Assembly (NCBI GenBank): GCA_004297825.1 | Contig: SCSX01000033.1 | Coordinates: 113,601-177,600 of the forward strand | Source: Spirochaetota bacterium | GTDB taxonomy: Bacteria > Spirochaetota > UBA4802 > UBA5368 | Length of the DNA stretch: 64,000 bases | Direction of reading: 5' to 3' | In this document: positions 17,091 through 24,993 of the stretch, piece by piece | How positions within the stretch are numbered: the stretch's first letter is position 1 | How the letters are laid out: each line of letters begins with the position of its first letter | The notes under the pieces: model-generated | What the model was told of the DNA's origin: nothing | What the model saw: the letters and a program-made list of their open reading frames with translations, nothing else | Database searches by the model: none | Position numbers and translations under genes: made by a program

Positions 17091-19688
17091 CTATTTTGCT
17101 TCTTTCGCCTTCAGCCTGTTCTGCGCAACCGCGAGCTTCGCAAGCGGAATCGAATACGGCGAACATGATACGTAATTAAGCCCGGCCCGCATGCAGAACT
17201 CGATATTCTCGGGATCGGCGCCGTGCTCCCCGCAAAGGCCCATTTTCAAATTGGGCCTGCTGAGTCTGCCGCGCATCGCGGCAATCTCAATGAGTTCCTT
17301 CACCTGGTCGCCCAGCACCTTGAACGGATTGTTCTTCACGAGATCGTACAGTGTATAGCTCGGGAAGAATGAATTGACGTCGTCGCGCGAAAGGCCGTAC
17401 GTCGTCTGTGTAAGGTCGTTCGTCCCGAAGCTGAAGAACTCCGCGTACTGGGCGATTGAACCCGCACCCAAGGCCGCTGCCGGAAGCTCGATCATGGTTC
17501 CCACGCTGTATTCGAGCTCGCTCATGCCGTATTCATCAAGTACCTCGTCCCGGATATCACGTATCCCCTTGACAACCTTGCCCTCGATCTTCTTTCCGTT
17601 CTTGATGAACTTAAGCTCGGTCTCCGTCATCACGATAGGTATCATGATTTCCGGATGGACATTGATGCCTTCCTTCTTGAGCATGAGGGCCGCCTCGAAA
17701 ATCGCGCGGCACTGCATTTCGTATATCTCCGGATAGGTGATGGCCACGCGGCATCCCCGGTGTCCCAGCATGGGATTCATCTCGGAAAGCTCTTCGCAGC
17801 GGGCCTTTATTTCGGCCGGCTTCATCCCCTTGTTCCGTGTCTGCATGTACTTAATGAACTCGGCCATGCTGGCTTCTGTCCGCGGCAGGAACTCGTGGAG
17901 CGGGGCATCAAGCAGCCTGATGGTCACCGGGAAACCCACCATTATTTTGAAGAGATCGTAGAAATCCCCCCGCTGCATGGGTTTTAACTGCTCCAGGACC
18001 TTGCGGCGCTCGGCCTCGTCGTCGGCCAGGATCATCTCGCGAAACTTCATGATTCGCTTTTCATGGAAGAACATATGCTCGGTGCGGCACAACCCGATCC
18101 CCGCGGCATTGAATTCGCGCGCCACCTTGGCATCGCGCCCCAGGTCGGCATTGGCACGAACGTTGAAGTCGTCTATAAAGTGCTCAACGATACTCAGGAA
18201 ATCGAGCAGCCCGTTCTCCTTGAAATTGGGTTCAATGAGACCGACCTTGCCCAGGTACAGGGTGGGCGCCTCATAGTAAGGCACATTGATCGATACATAA
18301 TCACCCTCGTTCACCGTCTTTCCCGCCAGGGTGAACGCCGTCCCCCTGATCTTCATCTCCGGCTGGACCATCGCGACCTTGCCCAGGCTGCGCGCCACGA
18401 CGGGCGCATGTGAGGAGAATCCGCCCTCCGAGGTGATGACGCCGCGCGCCACTTCTATCGCCTTGACGTCCTCCGCGTAGGAAGAGAGCATGACCAGGAT
18501 CATGTTCGTGTCGCCGCCGTGCATGACGGCGCGCCTGTATTCTTCGAGAAGCTTGGGCGTCGAGAAGAACACACGCCCGATAGCCGCACCCGTGGATCCG
18601 GCGATGCCGCCTTTTATGCTTTTGATCCCGGCTATGGTACGCGGATCTATGACGGGATGCAGCAGCTCGTTCAACTGGTTGGGATTGATTTTACTGACAA
18701 GGTAATCCTCGGTGATGCTTTTACGCTTGCACAGGTCGAGGAGTGTTTTGATATGGGACTGAGTCGACTTCTCGTCCACATCGCGTTGTTCTACCAGCCA
18801 GAAGTCCCCTTCCTCGATGGTGAACTTGATCTCGCGGATCTCTTTGAAGTTTTCTTCCACCTTCTTGCCAATATCGGCGAGCTTATCGAAATACTTTTTA
18901 TCTATCTTCGATATTTCCTTCGGTTTGGCGCGATCGATATCGAACTCGTTCTGCAGATAGCTTCCCTGGATGACCGGTTCACCCATGATGATATTTCGTG
19001 TGAAGTAGTTTCCGGAATAAGAATTCTCCCCGTAATTGCCGTACACCATCACCTGGACCATGATCGAGAGCGAATTATCGACGTCTATTTCCGAATCGCA
19101 GTACTTGGCCGCCGCGCCCTTGAGAATGAGGCTCAACTGGTCGTACACATCCTCGCTGAATTTATCGCCCAGGAACTTTTTATAATCATCGACGACTTTT
19201 TTCAGCTCCGCCGCCTTCGGCTTTACGAGTTTTCCTTCGATCTTATCAAAATCAGCGGCGGGGATGCCATGGATCTTCGTTCCCGCACTGCGCAGCATGA
19301 ACCGGTATTCCCCGAACGCGAAATCCCGCCCGGTGGACACCCCGAACCCCTCGACCGTCTTGTCATTCAAGCCGATATTGTGAATCGAAGGGAAATTCGG
19401 AACATTCAAATCGGAGCTGAGTACCACTTTAAGTAGGAGCGGCTTCTTGGGGTCGCCGAATATTTTCTTGGTTTCCTTGTTTAAGCGCTCGATGTGGGGT
19501 TTCAGGATTTCCTTCAGATTGATCTTCGGAAGCTTCTGCGTCAGCTCCGAATCAATGATAAATCCCGGGGCTATGGGAAGCCCCATGACGGCGAGCTCCA
19601 CGGCGCGCTTGCCCCGTATGCCGCATCTCTTCTTCAGCTTATCGTCGACATCTTTGAGATCCTTATTAAAATAAATTATGTTTTCCAT
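17091..19688 (-). CDS. Pyruvate phosphate dikinase-like protein with degenerate nucleotide-binding half
   Basis: Full PPDK length (865 residues) and domain order. The swivelling phospho-histidine domain has GGFSSHAPVVARSLGK (His427). The PEP/pyruvate TIM barrel is well conserved: GIGLCRTEHMFF, LDAPLHEFLP, NPMLGHRGCR, FFSFGTNDLTQ and GLCGEHGADP (Cys819). The N-terminal ATP-grasp half has drifted: GGKG is GIRG (23-26), the VRSGA strand is KVVLSS (87-92), MEFTIEEG is IKFTIEEG, LQTR is VEQR and the NAQGEDVVAG loop is gone. Normal PPDK needs these for ATP and phosphate. It may therefore be a PEP-dependent phospho-carrier or regulator rather than a dikinase. It lies 58 bases after the 310-residue gene next to cfpA. 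Confidence 0.85.
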   Translation of the reverse strand: MENIIYFNKDLKDVDDKLKKRCGIRGKRAVELAVMGLPIAPGFIIDSELTQKLPKINLKEILKPHIERLNKETKKIFGDPKKPLLLKVVLSSDLNVPNFPSIHNIGLNDKTVEGFGVSTGRDFAFGEYRFMLRSAGTKIHGIPAADFDKIEGKLVKPKAAELKKVVDDYKKFLGDKFSEDVYDQLSLILKGAAAKYCDSEIDVDNSLSIMVQVMVYGNYGENSYSGNYFTRNIIMGEPVIQGSYLQNEFDIDRAKPKEISKIDKKYFDKLADIGKKVEENFKEIREIKFTIEEGDFWLVEQRDVDEKSTQSHIKTLLDLCKRKSITEDYLVSKINPNQLNELLHPVIDPRTIAGIKSIKGGIAGSTGAAIGRVFFSTPKLLEEYRRAVMHGGDTNMILVMLSSYAEDVKAIEVARGVITSEGGFSSHAPVVARSLGKVAMVQPEMKIRGTAFTLAGKTVNEGDYVSINVPYYEAPTLYLGKVGLIEPNFKENGLLDFLSIVEHFIDDFNVRANADLGRDAKVAREFNAAGIGLCRTEHMFFHEKRIMKFREMILADDEAERRKVLEQLKPMQRGDFYDLFKIMVGFPVTIRLLDAPLHEFLPRTEASMAEFIKYMQTRNKGMKPAEIKARCEELSEMNPMLGHRGCRVAITYPEIYEMQCRAIFEAALMLKKEGINVHPEIMIPIVMTETELKFIKNGKKIEGKVVKGIRDIRDEVLDEYGMSELEYSVGTMIELPAAALGAGSIAQYAEFFSFGTNDLTQTTYGLSRDDVNSFFPSYTLYDLVKNNPFKVLGDQVKELIEIAAMRGRLSRPNLKMGLCGEHGADPENIEFCMRAGLNYVSCSPYSIPLAKLAVAQNRLKAKEAK

Positions 19689-19746
19689 TACCTGCCGTAC
19701 CCCCTGTGTGTGAATAGATTTTCTTCAGGAATCCTTCCCCAAACTC

Positions 19747-20679
19747 CTAGAAAAGGTTTAAAACCTTGCCCACGTCGAGTTTCAGAAACTGCTCATACCG
19801 GGGACTCGCGCCTTCGTACAGATACTTCTGCAGTTTCGAAACCCCGCGGATATTTTCGCCGGCGACCTGGAAGAAAATCGGATCCCCGTGTTTTACCTTG
19901 CCCCACTTGAACAGGGTGTTGATGTCGTTGATGATTTCATTATCGTAGAAGATGAGCACATCCAGTTCAGGGAATGATGTCGTGAAGCTCTCGATGATCT
20001 TCTTCCATGCCTCGACGTTCCCGTTGTGGAAAAGCTCGTTCGAAACCTGCACCGAGTACTTGGGCGTCATGTTCTTCTTCGCAACGTCGGCCGCCGCCTG
20101 CGCCGGACTTTGCACCGGCGCCTGTGCCGGCCTGGGCGCTTCAACCTTGGGCGCGACGGTCGTATCGATGAACTCCTTGTTGATGAACACGTCTTTGCCG
20201 GCCAGCATCTCTTCCACTGCCTTTATCACCTCGGCCTCGATCTTTTTGCTTTTCTCGGCCTTGCGATGGCTTGCATAAATCACCACCAGTTGATCCTTGG
20301 TGAGCTCCCTTGCCCGGTCCCAACTGGCAGCCCTCTTGGGATTTATGAGCACTATCTCGCCCCCCGGATTATAGTAGACCAGAAGTATTTCAACTGCGGT
20401 CCACTTTGCGGTCTCTCCCGCGATTTTGCTGAAATCGGTTATAGTCACCTGGACGTTGCATGAATCGTATGAATAGCCGTATTTATCCCTGATGACCGCG
20501 CCCACGATTGGCAGGACCTGATCCTTCACCATTTCCTTGGCATCCATCTGAGCATTGATCACATCCGCCAGGTTCTTTTTGGCCTCCAACTCGTCGACGA
20601 TTTCGTTGACCTTGAAGAAATGATTGAGTGCCTTATTGAAATTGCTTCTCGTCGCCAGCGTATAAAAGGCGTTTTCCAT
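19747..20679 (-). CDS. Unrecognised two-domain protein between cfpA and the PPDK-like gene
   Basis: A 310-residue soluble protein with no signal peptide. An alpha/beta N-terminal region (about 1-180) ends in acidic and basic helices; a Pro/Ala-rich linker (about 185-205, repeats of PVQSPAQ type) leads to a C-terminal domain with FPELDVLIFYDNEIINDINT and PIFFQVAGENIRGVSKLQ. I do not recognise a catalytic motif. AAGGAG lies 8 bases before the ATG. It has its own predicted promoter and is upstream of the PPDK-like gene in the same direction. I recall that in Treponema pallidum ppdK (TP0746) and cfpA (TP0748) flank one gene, so this may be its counterpart. Confidence 0.75.
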   Translation of the reverse strand: MENAFYTLATRSNFNKALNHFFKVNEIVDELEAKKNLADVINAQMDAKEMVKDQVLPIVGAVIRDKYGYSYDSCNVQVTITDFSKIAGETAKWTAVEILLVYYNPGGEIVLINPKRAASWDRARELTKDQLVVIYASHRKAEKSKKIEAEVIKAVEEMLAGKDVFINKEFIDTTVAPKVEAPRPAQAPVQSPAQAAADVAKKNMTPKYSVQVSNELFHNGNVEAWKKIIESFTTSFPELDVLIFYDNEIINDINTLFKWGKVKHGDPIFFQVAGENIRGVSKLQKYLYEGASPRYEQFLKLDVGKVLNLF

Positions 20680-20761
20680 AGCTTGAACTCCTTTATTATG
20701 TACTTAAACGACAGCCAGACCCGCGCGCCGATGCGCTCGAGTCTCCTTAATCCCTCAAGTA

Positions 20762-20790
20762 TTTTTAGATTCTCTGAGAATTAATTGCAA
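20762..20790 (-). promoter_or_regulatory. Promoter with internal inverted repeat for the 310-residue/PPDK-like pair
   Basis: On the minus strand TTGCAA (20790-20785), 17-base spacer, TAAAAA (20767-20762). The spacer holds the inverted repeat ATTCTC-T-GAGAAT (20769-20781), placed where a repressor would occlude polymerase. The start codon is 83 bases downstream. Confidence 0.45.
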
Positions 20791-20833
20791 GCATTTTGTG
20801 ATTCCCCGGACAATAAACTGAATGTCATTCACA

Positions 20834-20867
20834 ACAAAAAAGGGCTGCATCCTTGCGGATACAGCCC
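20834..20867 (-). terminator. Intrinsic terminator of cfpA
   Basis: Minus strand: GGGCTGTATCC, loop GCAA, GGATGCAGCCC, then TTTTTTGTTG. The 11-bp stem has one G-U pair and ends in six T residues, 27 bases after the cfpA stop. It separates cfpA transcription from the next gene pair. Confidence 0.85.
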
Positions 20868-20893
20868 CTTGTTAATCTTATATTAAACAGATT

Positions 20894-22852
20894 CTACAGC
20901 TCTTTCAGTCCCGAAGCCCGGCCTTTCGGCTTGGATTTGGGGGAAAGATCAACAGATCCTTTGACCTCTGATTCGGCAGACGCGCCTTCCCCGGCGGAAT
21001 ATGCCATTTCAAAGATATTTTCCTTCACTTCCGTTTCGCCGAAGGTCTGGGTGATGTCCGCCCGCACCGTCGAACGACGCCGCTTGAATGATGCGAAGGC
21101 CGCATCGGCGAAGCCCTTCGAGATACCATACAGGAACTCGTTCAGCACGTTTGCCATACCCTTGAGCATGTACTGTTTCCTCTTGATCGTGGTGATGTCG
21201 AGGTCGAGTACCAGACCCGGCTGGATGTGGTGAGGATTGATCTTGTAGGTGAATTCATGGAATCTCTTTTCAACGAAGTTGACCCTTTCGTCGAGAATAA
21301 CGCGCTCAATCGGGTTCTGATAGCCATGCATCTTCTGAAGCATGTCTCTCAAATACTTCATTTTATTCTTGAGATTGACCACGCGATCTTCGTAGGTGCG
21401 ATTGTTCTTTTCAACAAACGAGTTTTCGTTATACAACTCGCCTATCTCGTTCCAAAGCACCGTGTTGGGATCGGACTCCTCTTCCTTCTTCTGGCGCCTC
21501 CAGTCCTTGCTCATGAGGCGGTTGGCCAGATCGTCGAAATCCTTGAGGGAACGGAAACGCTTCTTTGATTCGTAATGCGCATGCACGACGTCCCAGGTAC
21601 GAAGCACTTCACGGGTGAAGGCCTCCATCTGGCGGTCGTACTCCTTCTTTTCTTCACGGAGCTGGTTCTGGTCGTAGAAGGCCAGCCGAATCGCATAGCG
21701 TTCATCGGGAAGAATCATTTTGTCCATATCCTCATACTCACGGATCTGGCACACGCGGGCGTTCTTCATGTTGTCGCACACCTGATAGCCAAGCTTACTG
21801 GTGTCGAGAATGGACGTAAGCGCGTTGACCGCCGTGTTGTATCCGCGGTTACGGATATTCTCGGCGTCTATGATAAACTTGATATTTTCGCGGATATTTA
21901 ACGGATCGTATTCCTCGACGTCGATCTCGGCGCGGAGCCCCTCGATCTTGTCCAGGAACTTCTTCGCCAGGATGGTATACCTTCTGGATTTCTCGTCTTC
22001 CTTGTCGTCGTCCGTAAAATGCTCGATCCTCTTGATCTTCTCGAACATGATCTCGGCGCCGGTGAGTTCGCTCTTCCCCTGGTCGATCATCTCTTCCTTG
22101 AGCGCCTGTATCTGGCGGTCGATCAGTTCCTGAACGTGCTTCTGGATGGCATCTTTAAGGAGTGATTCCACCGTCACCTGGTAGTGGTAGAGGGGGCTGA
22201 CGAGTTCGCTGTCGAGGATGTTAATCGAGAGCTTCACATCATAGACATACTTGGGGCGCAGGTTGTTGTCTTTGAAGACGCACTTGATGATAGCGTAGGC
22301 GTTTTCACCGCGGACGAACGCGCCCACGTCGGTCTTCTGACGGAGAATCGAGTTGGTCTCATTCTCGAGATCGTTCATGCCGCGCTGTATGTGTCCCATC
22401 AGGTGTCCATACATGTTCACCATCGATTTTTCAATTTCACCGGTGTTGAACTTGTCGGCGCCACCAATCTTGTCAAGGAGGTCCACCAGCTCCCTGGGGG
22501 TGTAGCGCGCGAGGCCCTTGGACTCTTCGCGGTCAACGAAATCGCGAACCTTCTTGATGAACTCATCTTCCATGGACACGGTGTAGCGATTGAACATGTT
22601 GACATAAGTCTGGTTGATGTAGTTGTAAAGCTTTTCCTTGATGCCCCCCATAACTTCGAGTTTGGAAAGAACATCCTCGGGCAGCTTCTGCAATACGTGG
22701 TTCATCACCTTGTCTGCGGTTTCCTCAAGGATAACCTTCGATTCGGCAATTTTATCACGCCCTTCCTGGACGACCGAATTCCTCGATCCAACGGCACTCG
22801 GCTCGGTAGGGTGGACCTTGTTAGGGCTCTTGGGAAATTGAGCGACTGTCAT
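20894..22852 (-). CDS. cfpA: Cytoplasmic filament protein A
   Basis: A 652-residue soluble, highly charged helical protein. It agrees along most of its length with my recollection of treponemal CfpA: ADKFNTGEIEKSMVNMYGH, GHIQRGMNDLE, LRQKTDVGAFVRGENAY, DPLNIRENIKFIID, IRNRGYNTA, YKINPHHIQPGLVLDLDI and AAFASFKRRRSTVR. CfpA builds the ribbon of filaments that runs under the membrane of treponemes beneath the flagella, and its loss disturbs cell division there. It is translated from an ideal AAGGAGG site, behind a strong predicted promoter, and ends at its own terminator, as expected for an abundant structural protein. The C-terminal 50 residues are low-complexity. Confidence 0.82.
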   Translation of the reverse strand: MTVAQFPKSPNKVHPTEPSAVGSRNSVVQEGRDKIAESKVILEETADKVMNHVLQKLPEDVLSKLEVMGGIKEKLYNYINQTYVNMFNRYTVSMEDEFIKKVRDFVDREESKGLARYTPRELVDLLDKIGGADKFNTGEIEKSMVNMYGHLMGHIQRGMNDLENETNSILRQKTDVGAFVRGENAYAIIKCVFKDNNLRPKYVYDVKLSINILDSELVSPLYHYQVTVESLLKDAIQKHVQELIDRQIQALKEEMIDQGKSELTGAEIMFEKIKRIEHFTDDDKEDEKSRRYTILAKKFLDKIEGLRAEIDVEEYDPLNIRENIKFIIDAENIRNRGYNTAVNALTSILDTSKLGYQVCDNMKNARVCQIREYEDMDKMILPDERYAIRLAFYDQNQLREEKKEYDRQMEAFTREVLRTWDVVHAHYESKKRFRSLKDFDDLANRLMSKDWRRQKKEEESDPNTVLWNEIGELYNENSFVEKNNRTYEDRVVNLKNKMKYLRDMLQKMHGYQNPIERVILDERVNFVEKRFHEFTYKINPHHIQPGLVLDLDITTIKRKQYMLKGMANVLNEFLYGISKGFADAAFASFKRRRSTVRADITQTFGETEVKENIFEMAYSAGEGASAESEVKGSVDLSPKSKPKGRASGLKEL

Positions 22853-22974
22853 ATAATAACCTCCTTATCGTACACGTACTTTCGTTCTGAAATCCCTAAG
22901 CGTAGTTGTCATATAAAAGCAAATAATTACATTTTTCCGCTTATGGCCAGCTTAAATTAAAAAATTTAGAATTA

Positions 22975-23002
22975 AATGTACCGTCAAAAGCCCGCATGTC
23001 AA
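22975..23002 (-). promoter_or_regulatory. Promoter of cfpA
   Basis: On the minus strand TTGACA (23002-22997), 16-base spacer, TACATT (22980-22975), followed by an AT-rich leader of about 115 bases before the ATG at 22852. Confidence 0.6.
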
Positions 23003-23015
23003 GGCTTTATTTTTT

Positions 23016-23042
23016 GACCGGGGAAATTTTTTATCCCCGGTC
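23016..23042. terminator. GC-rich hairpin between the vWA gene and cfpA promoter
   Basis: GACCGGGG, 11-base A/T loop, CCCCGGTC. On the minus strand it lies 20 bases after the vWA stop and can be extended by flanking GGCTTTT/AAAGCC. A T-run is lacking. Confidence 0.45.
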
Positions 23043-23061
23043 AAAAGCCCCGGTCATGGCG

Positions 23062-24144
23062 TTATGATACCGTATAACGGAACGAATAATTCGCTACCTT
23101 AAACACGTCCCCGTCGTTCAAGGGGCTGCCCGGTTCGCCTTTTACACGGGCAAGCTCCGCATCTTTCCCCGCTTCGGCATAGACATGAATCGCATTCTTG
23201 TCCCGCTTCGCGAAGAGCTTGAACGGATCGTGAACCTGCAACTCGTGAATGGTAAGCGCGATTCCGTGTCCCTTGCCGACAAGAATCACCTTTGCCGCGT
23301 GCCTGGTAATATCGAAACTCTTCACATAGGGGTCCATCATGGTGTGGTCCCAGTACTCCAGGTGGCCGGTAACCTTGACACCCGACATACGCCGATACGT
23401 CAGGAAGGCCGCGAGAAGCACTACCAGCCCAATCAATGCGTAGAAGAGCGGGCTCTGCCAGAAACTCCTGCGGGCTTCGACGGCCTTGTCCATGTCCTTC
23501 ATGAGGTCTTTTTCAAGCGCCTTCTGTACCTCTCCGCTTGCATCGACCACAGTGGTATTGCCGCCTATATCCTGCTGCAGCTTGGCGAATTTCGGATTGT
23601 TTTTAAGCTCGCCCAGGTTTACCAGGTAAATGAACCAGTCCTTGTCGGTGGCCCCGACATCCTTGATGGTGAGCGTGTCTCCACGAAAGCCCGGAGGAGG
23701 ATCGTCTACACCGTCCGTGAGCACGACTATCACTGTGTTCCTGGATTTGTCCTTTTCTTCGAGCTCCCTGGCGGTCTTGAACACCGATACCAGCATGGCC
23801 TGCGTGTAGGTCCACTGTCCCTTGGCCTCTACCATGGTGATGTACTTTTTCAAGATGTCCTTGGCGTCCTTGCTCTGCAGGCTTACGGTTGGCCAGGTTT
23901 TGACCTCCGAGTCAAAGGTGACGAACGTGAGACTGTCTCCCTCGTTCAATTGCCCGATAAACTCCTCAAGGCTCTTTTTTACCATGGGCATGATATTGTT
24001 CCCGCCCTGGCCCACCATGCTGAGCGAGGTGTCCAGAACCAGAATCACATCTTTCCGCTCTTTCGCCGACACCTCCCCTGCTGCCGCCAGCGAACAAAGC
24101 AGAAGTATGACTCCCACGATGCCTTTCCATTTCGCAGTTTTCAC
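23062..24144 (-). CDS. Exported vWA-domain membrane protein with FHA-like C-terminus
   Basis: A signal peptide (residues 1-27, ending EVSA) is followed by a von Willebrand factor A domain with the metal site DTSLS (DVILVLDTSLSMVG), a Thr-containing strand (FVTFDSEVKTW) and VVLTDGVDD. A single transmembrane helix (about 238-258, FYALIGLVVLLAAFLTYRR) places the remaining hundred residues in the cytoplasm. That tail is beta-rich and ends LNDGDVFKVANYSFRYTV, resembling a diverged FHA domain. It may bind a ligand outside and signal or scaffold inside. It has its own predicted promoter. Confidence 0.82.
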   Translation of the reverse strand: MKTAKWKGIVGVILLLCSLAAAGEVSAKERKDVILVLDTSLSMVGQGGNNIMPMVKKSLEEFIGQLNEGDSLTFVTFDSEVKTWPTVSLQSKDAKDILKKYITMVEAKGQWTYTQAMLVSVFKTARELEEKDKSRNTVIVVLTDGVDDPPPGFRGDTLTIKDVGATDKDWFIYLVNLGELKNNPKFAKLQQDIGGNTTVVDASGEVQKALEKDLMKDMDKAVEARRSFWQSPLFYALIGLVVLLAAFLTYRRMSGVKVTGHLEYWDHTMMDPYVKSFDITRHAAKVILVGKGHGIALTIHELQVHDPFKLFAKRDKNAIHVYAEAGKDAELARVKGEPGSPLNDGDVFKVANYSFRYTVS

Positions 24145-24183
24145 GCTTCCGTGCTCCTATGTTTTGATTTACCACCAAATAAA

Positions 24184-24211
24184 ATAGTACCGGAAATTAA
24201 GTCAATGTCAA
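24184..24211 (-). promoter_or_regulatory. Promoter of the vWA gene
   Basis: Minus strand TTGACA (24211-24206), 16 bases, TACTAT (24189-24184), 40 bases upstream of the ATG. Confidence 0.55.
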
Positions 24212-24252
24212 GAATATTTGTCCGGTCTTGGGGTCAAAGCGGGGCGGCCCGG

Positions 24253-24981
24253 TCAGTATTCGTTGTATTTCTCGGTACGCTTAACGTAGGCCCTGAGATC
24301 CAGTTCCGTGTTCTTTTCAACGTCGAGGTATTCATTCATGAGGATGAAAAACCACATGAGCGTGTCCCGGCCGGTCTCGAGCGCGATAAAGCTCCTCTTT
24401 TCCCGCCAGTCCTTGATGACAAGTCCCTTGCCGAGCACCATAAGGATATCGAACTCGAAGTCGTAATCCACGCTGTGGGACATGTAATAATCGAGCAGGG
24501 CCTTCTTCATATCGGGCAGGGGTATATCCGTCCCCTGGGCGATCACGAAGGCGGGTACCAGGTTTTTATCCGATTCGGTCTCGGTATACCGGTTGACCTT
24601 CTTGGCCTGGATCACCCGTCCAAGCACCATTTTCAGGTTATCGTGATTGAGCGGGGGTGCGATGATGCAGGATGCGTATACCAGCTCCGAGGGTACAAAA
24701 CCTCCCATGAGCGATTCCATGTCCCTGCAAAGCTCCTTATAAACGACAAAATCGATCCCTTCGGGGGCATAGCCGCTCTGGTCGATCATGCGCAGGGCCC
24801 CCGCTTTCAGGCGGGAAGGAATTATACCCTCGATCGCATGTAGTATCTCCGCGGGAGAGGGTTGCCTGGCGGCTGGTGATTTCACCTGCCGGGCGGTTTT
24901 TCCCTTTGCCGCGGGCGCCTTCTTACCGGAAGGCGCTTTTACGAGCTTTTGCTCCAGTTCCTCGAAATACTTGCTAAACAT
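24253..24981 (-). CDS. Unrecognised 242-residue cytoplasmic protein
   Basis: No signal peptide or membrane segment. Residues 8-45 are a basic, Lys/Ala/Pro-rich linker that looks disordered. The body (about 45-235) is a compact alpha/beta domain, with the C-terminal run FEFDILMVLGKGLVIKDW and ETGRDTLMWFFILMNEYLD. The FD...IKDW arrangement faintly recalls nuclease-like folds, but no catalytic set can be named. It starts 13 bases after the TPR gene's stop and is probably cotranscribed with the TPR and Fn3 genes. Function unknown. Confidence 0.75.
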   Translation of the reverse strand: MFSKYFEELEQKLVKAPSGKKAPAAKGKTARQVKSPAARQPSPAEILHAIEGIIPSRLKAGALRMIDQSGYAPEGIDFVVYKELCRDMESLMGGFVPSELVYASCIIAPPLNHDNLKMVLGRVIQAKKVNRYTETESDKNLVPAFVIAQGTDIPLPDMKKALLDYYMSHSVDYDFEFDILMVLGKGLVIKDWREKRSFIALETGRDTLMWFFILMNEYLDVEKNTELDLRAYVKRTEKYNEY

Positions 24982-24993
24982 ACCCCTCCAGTC

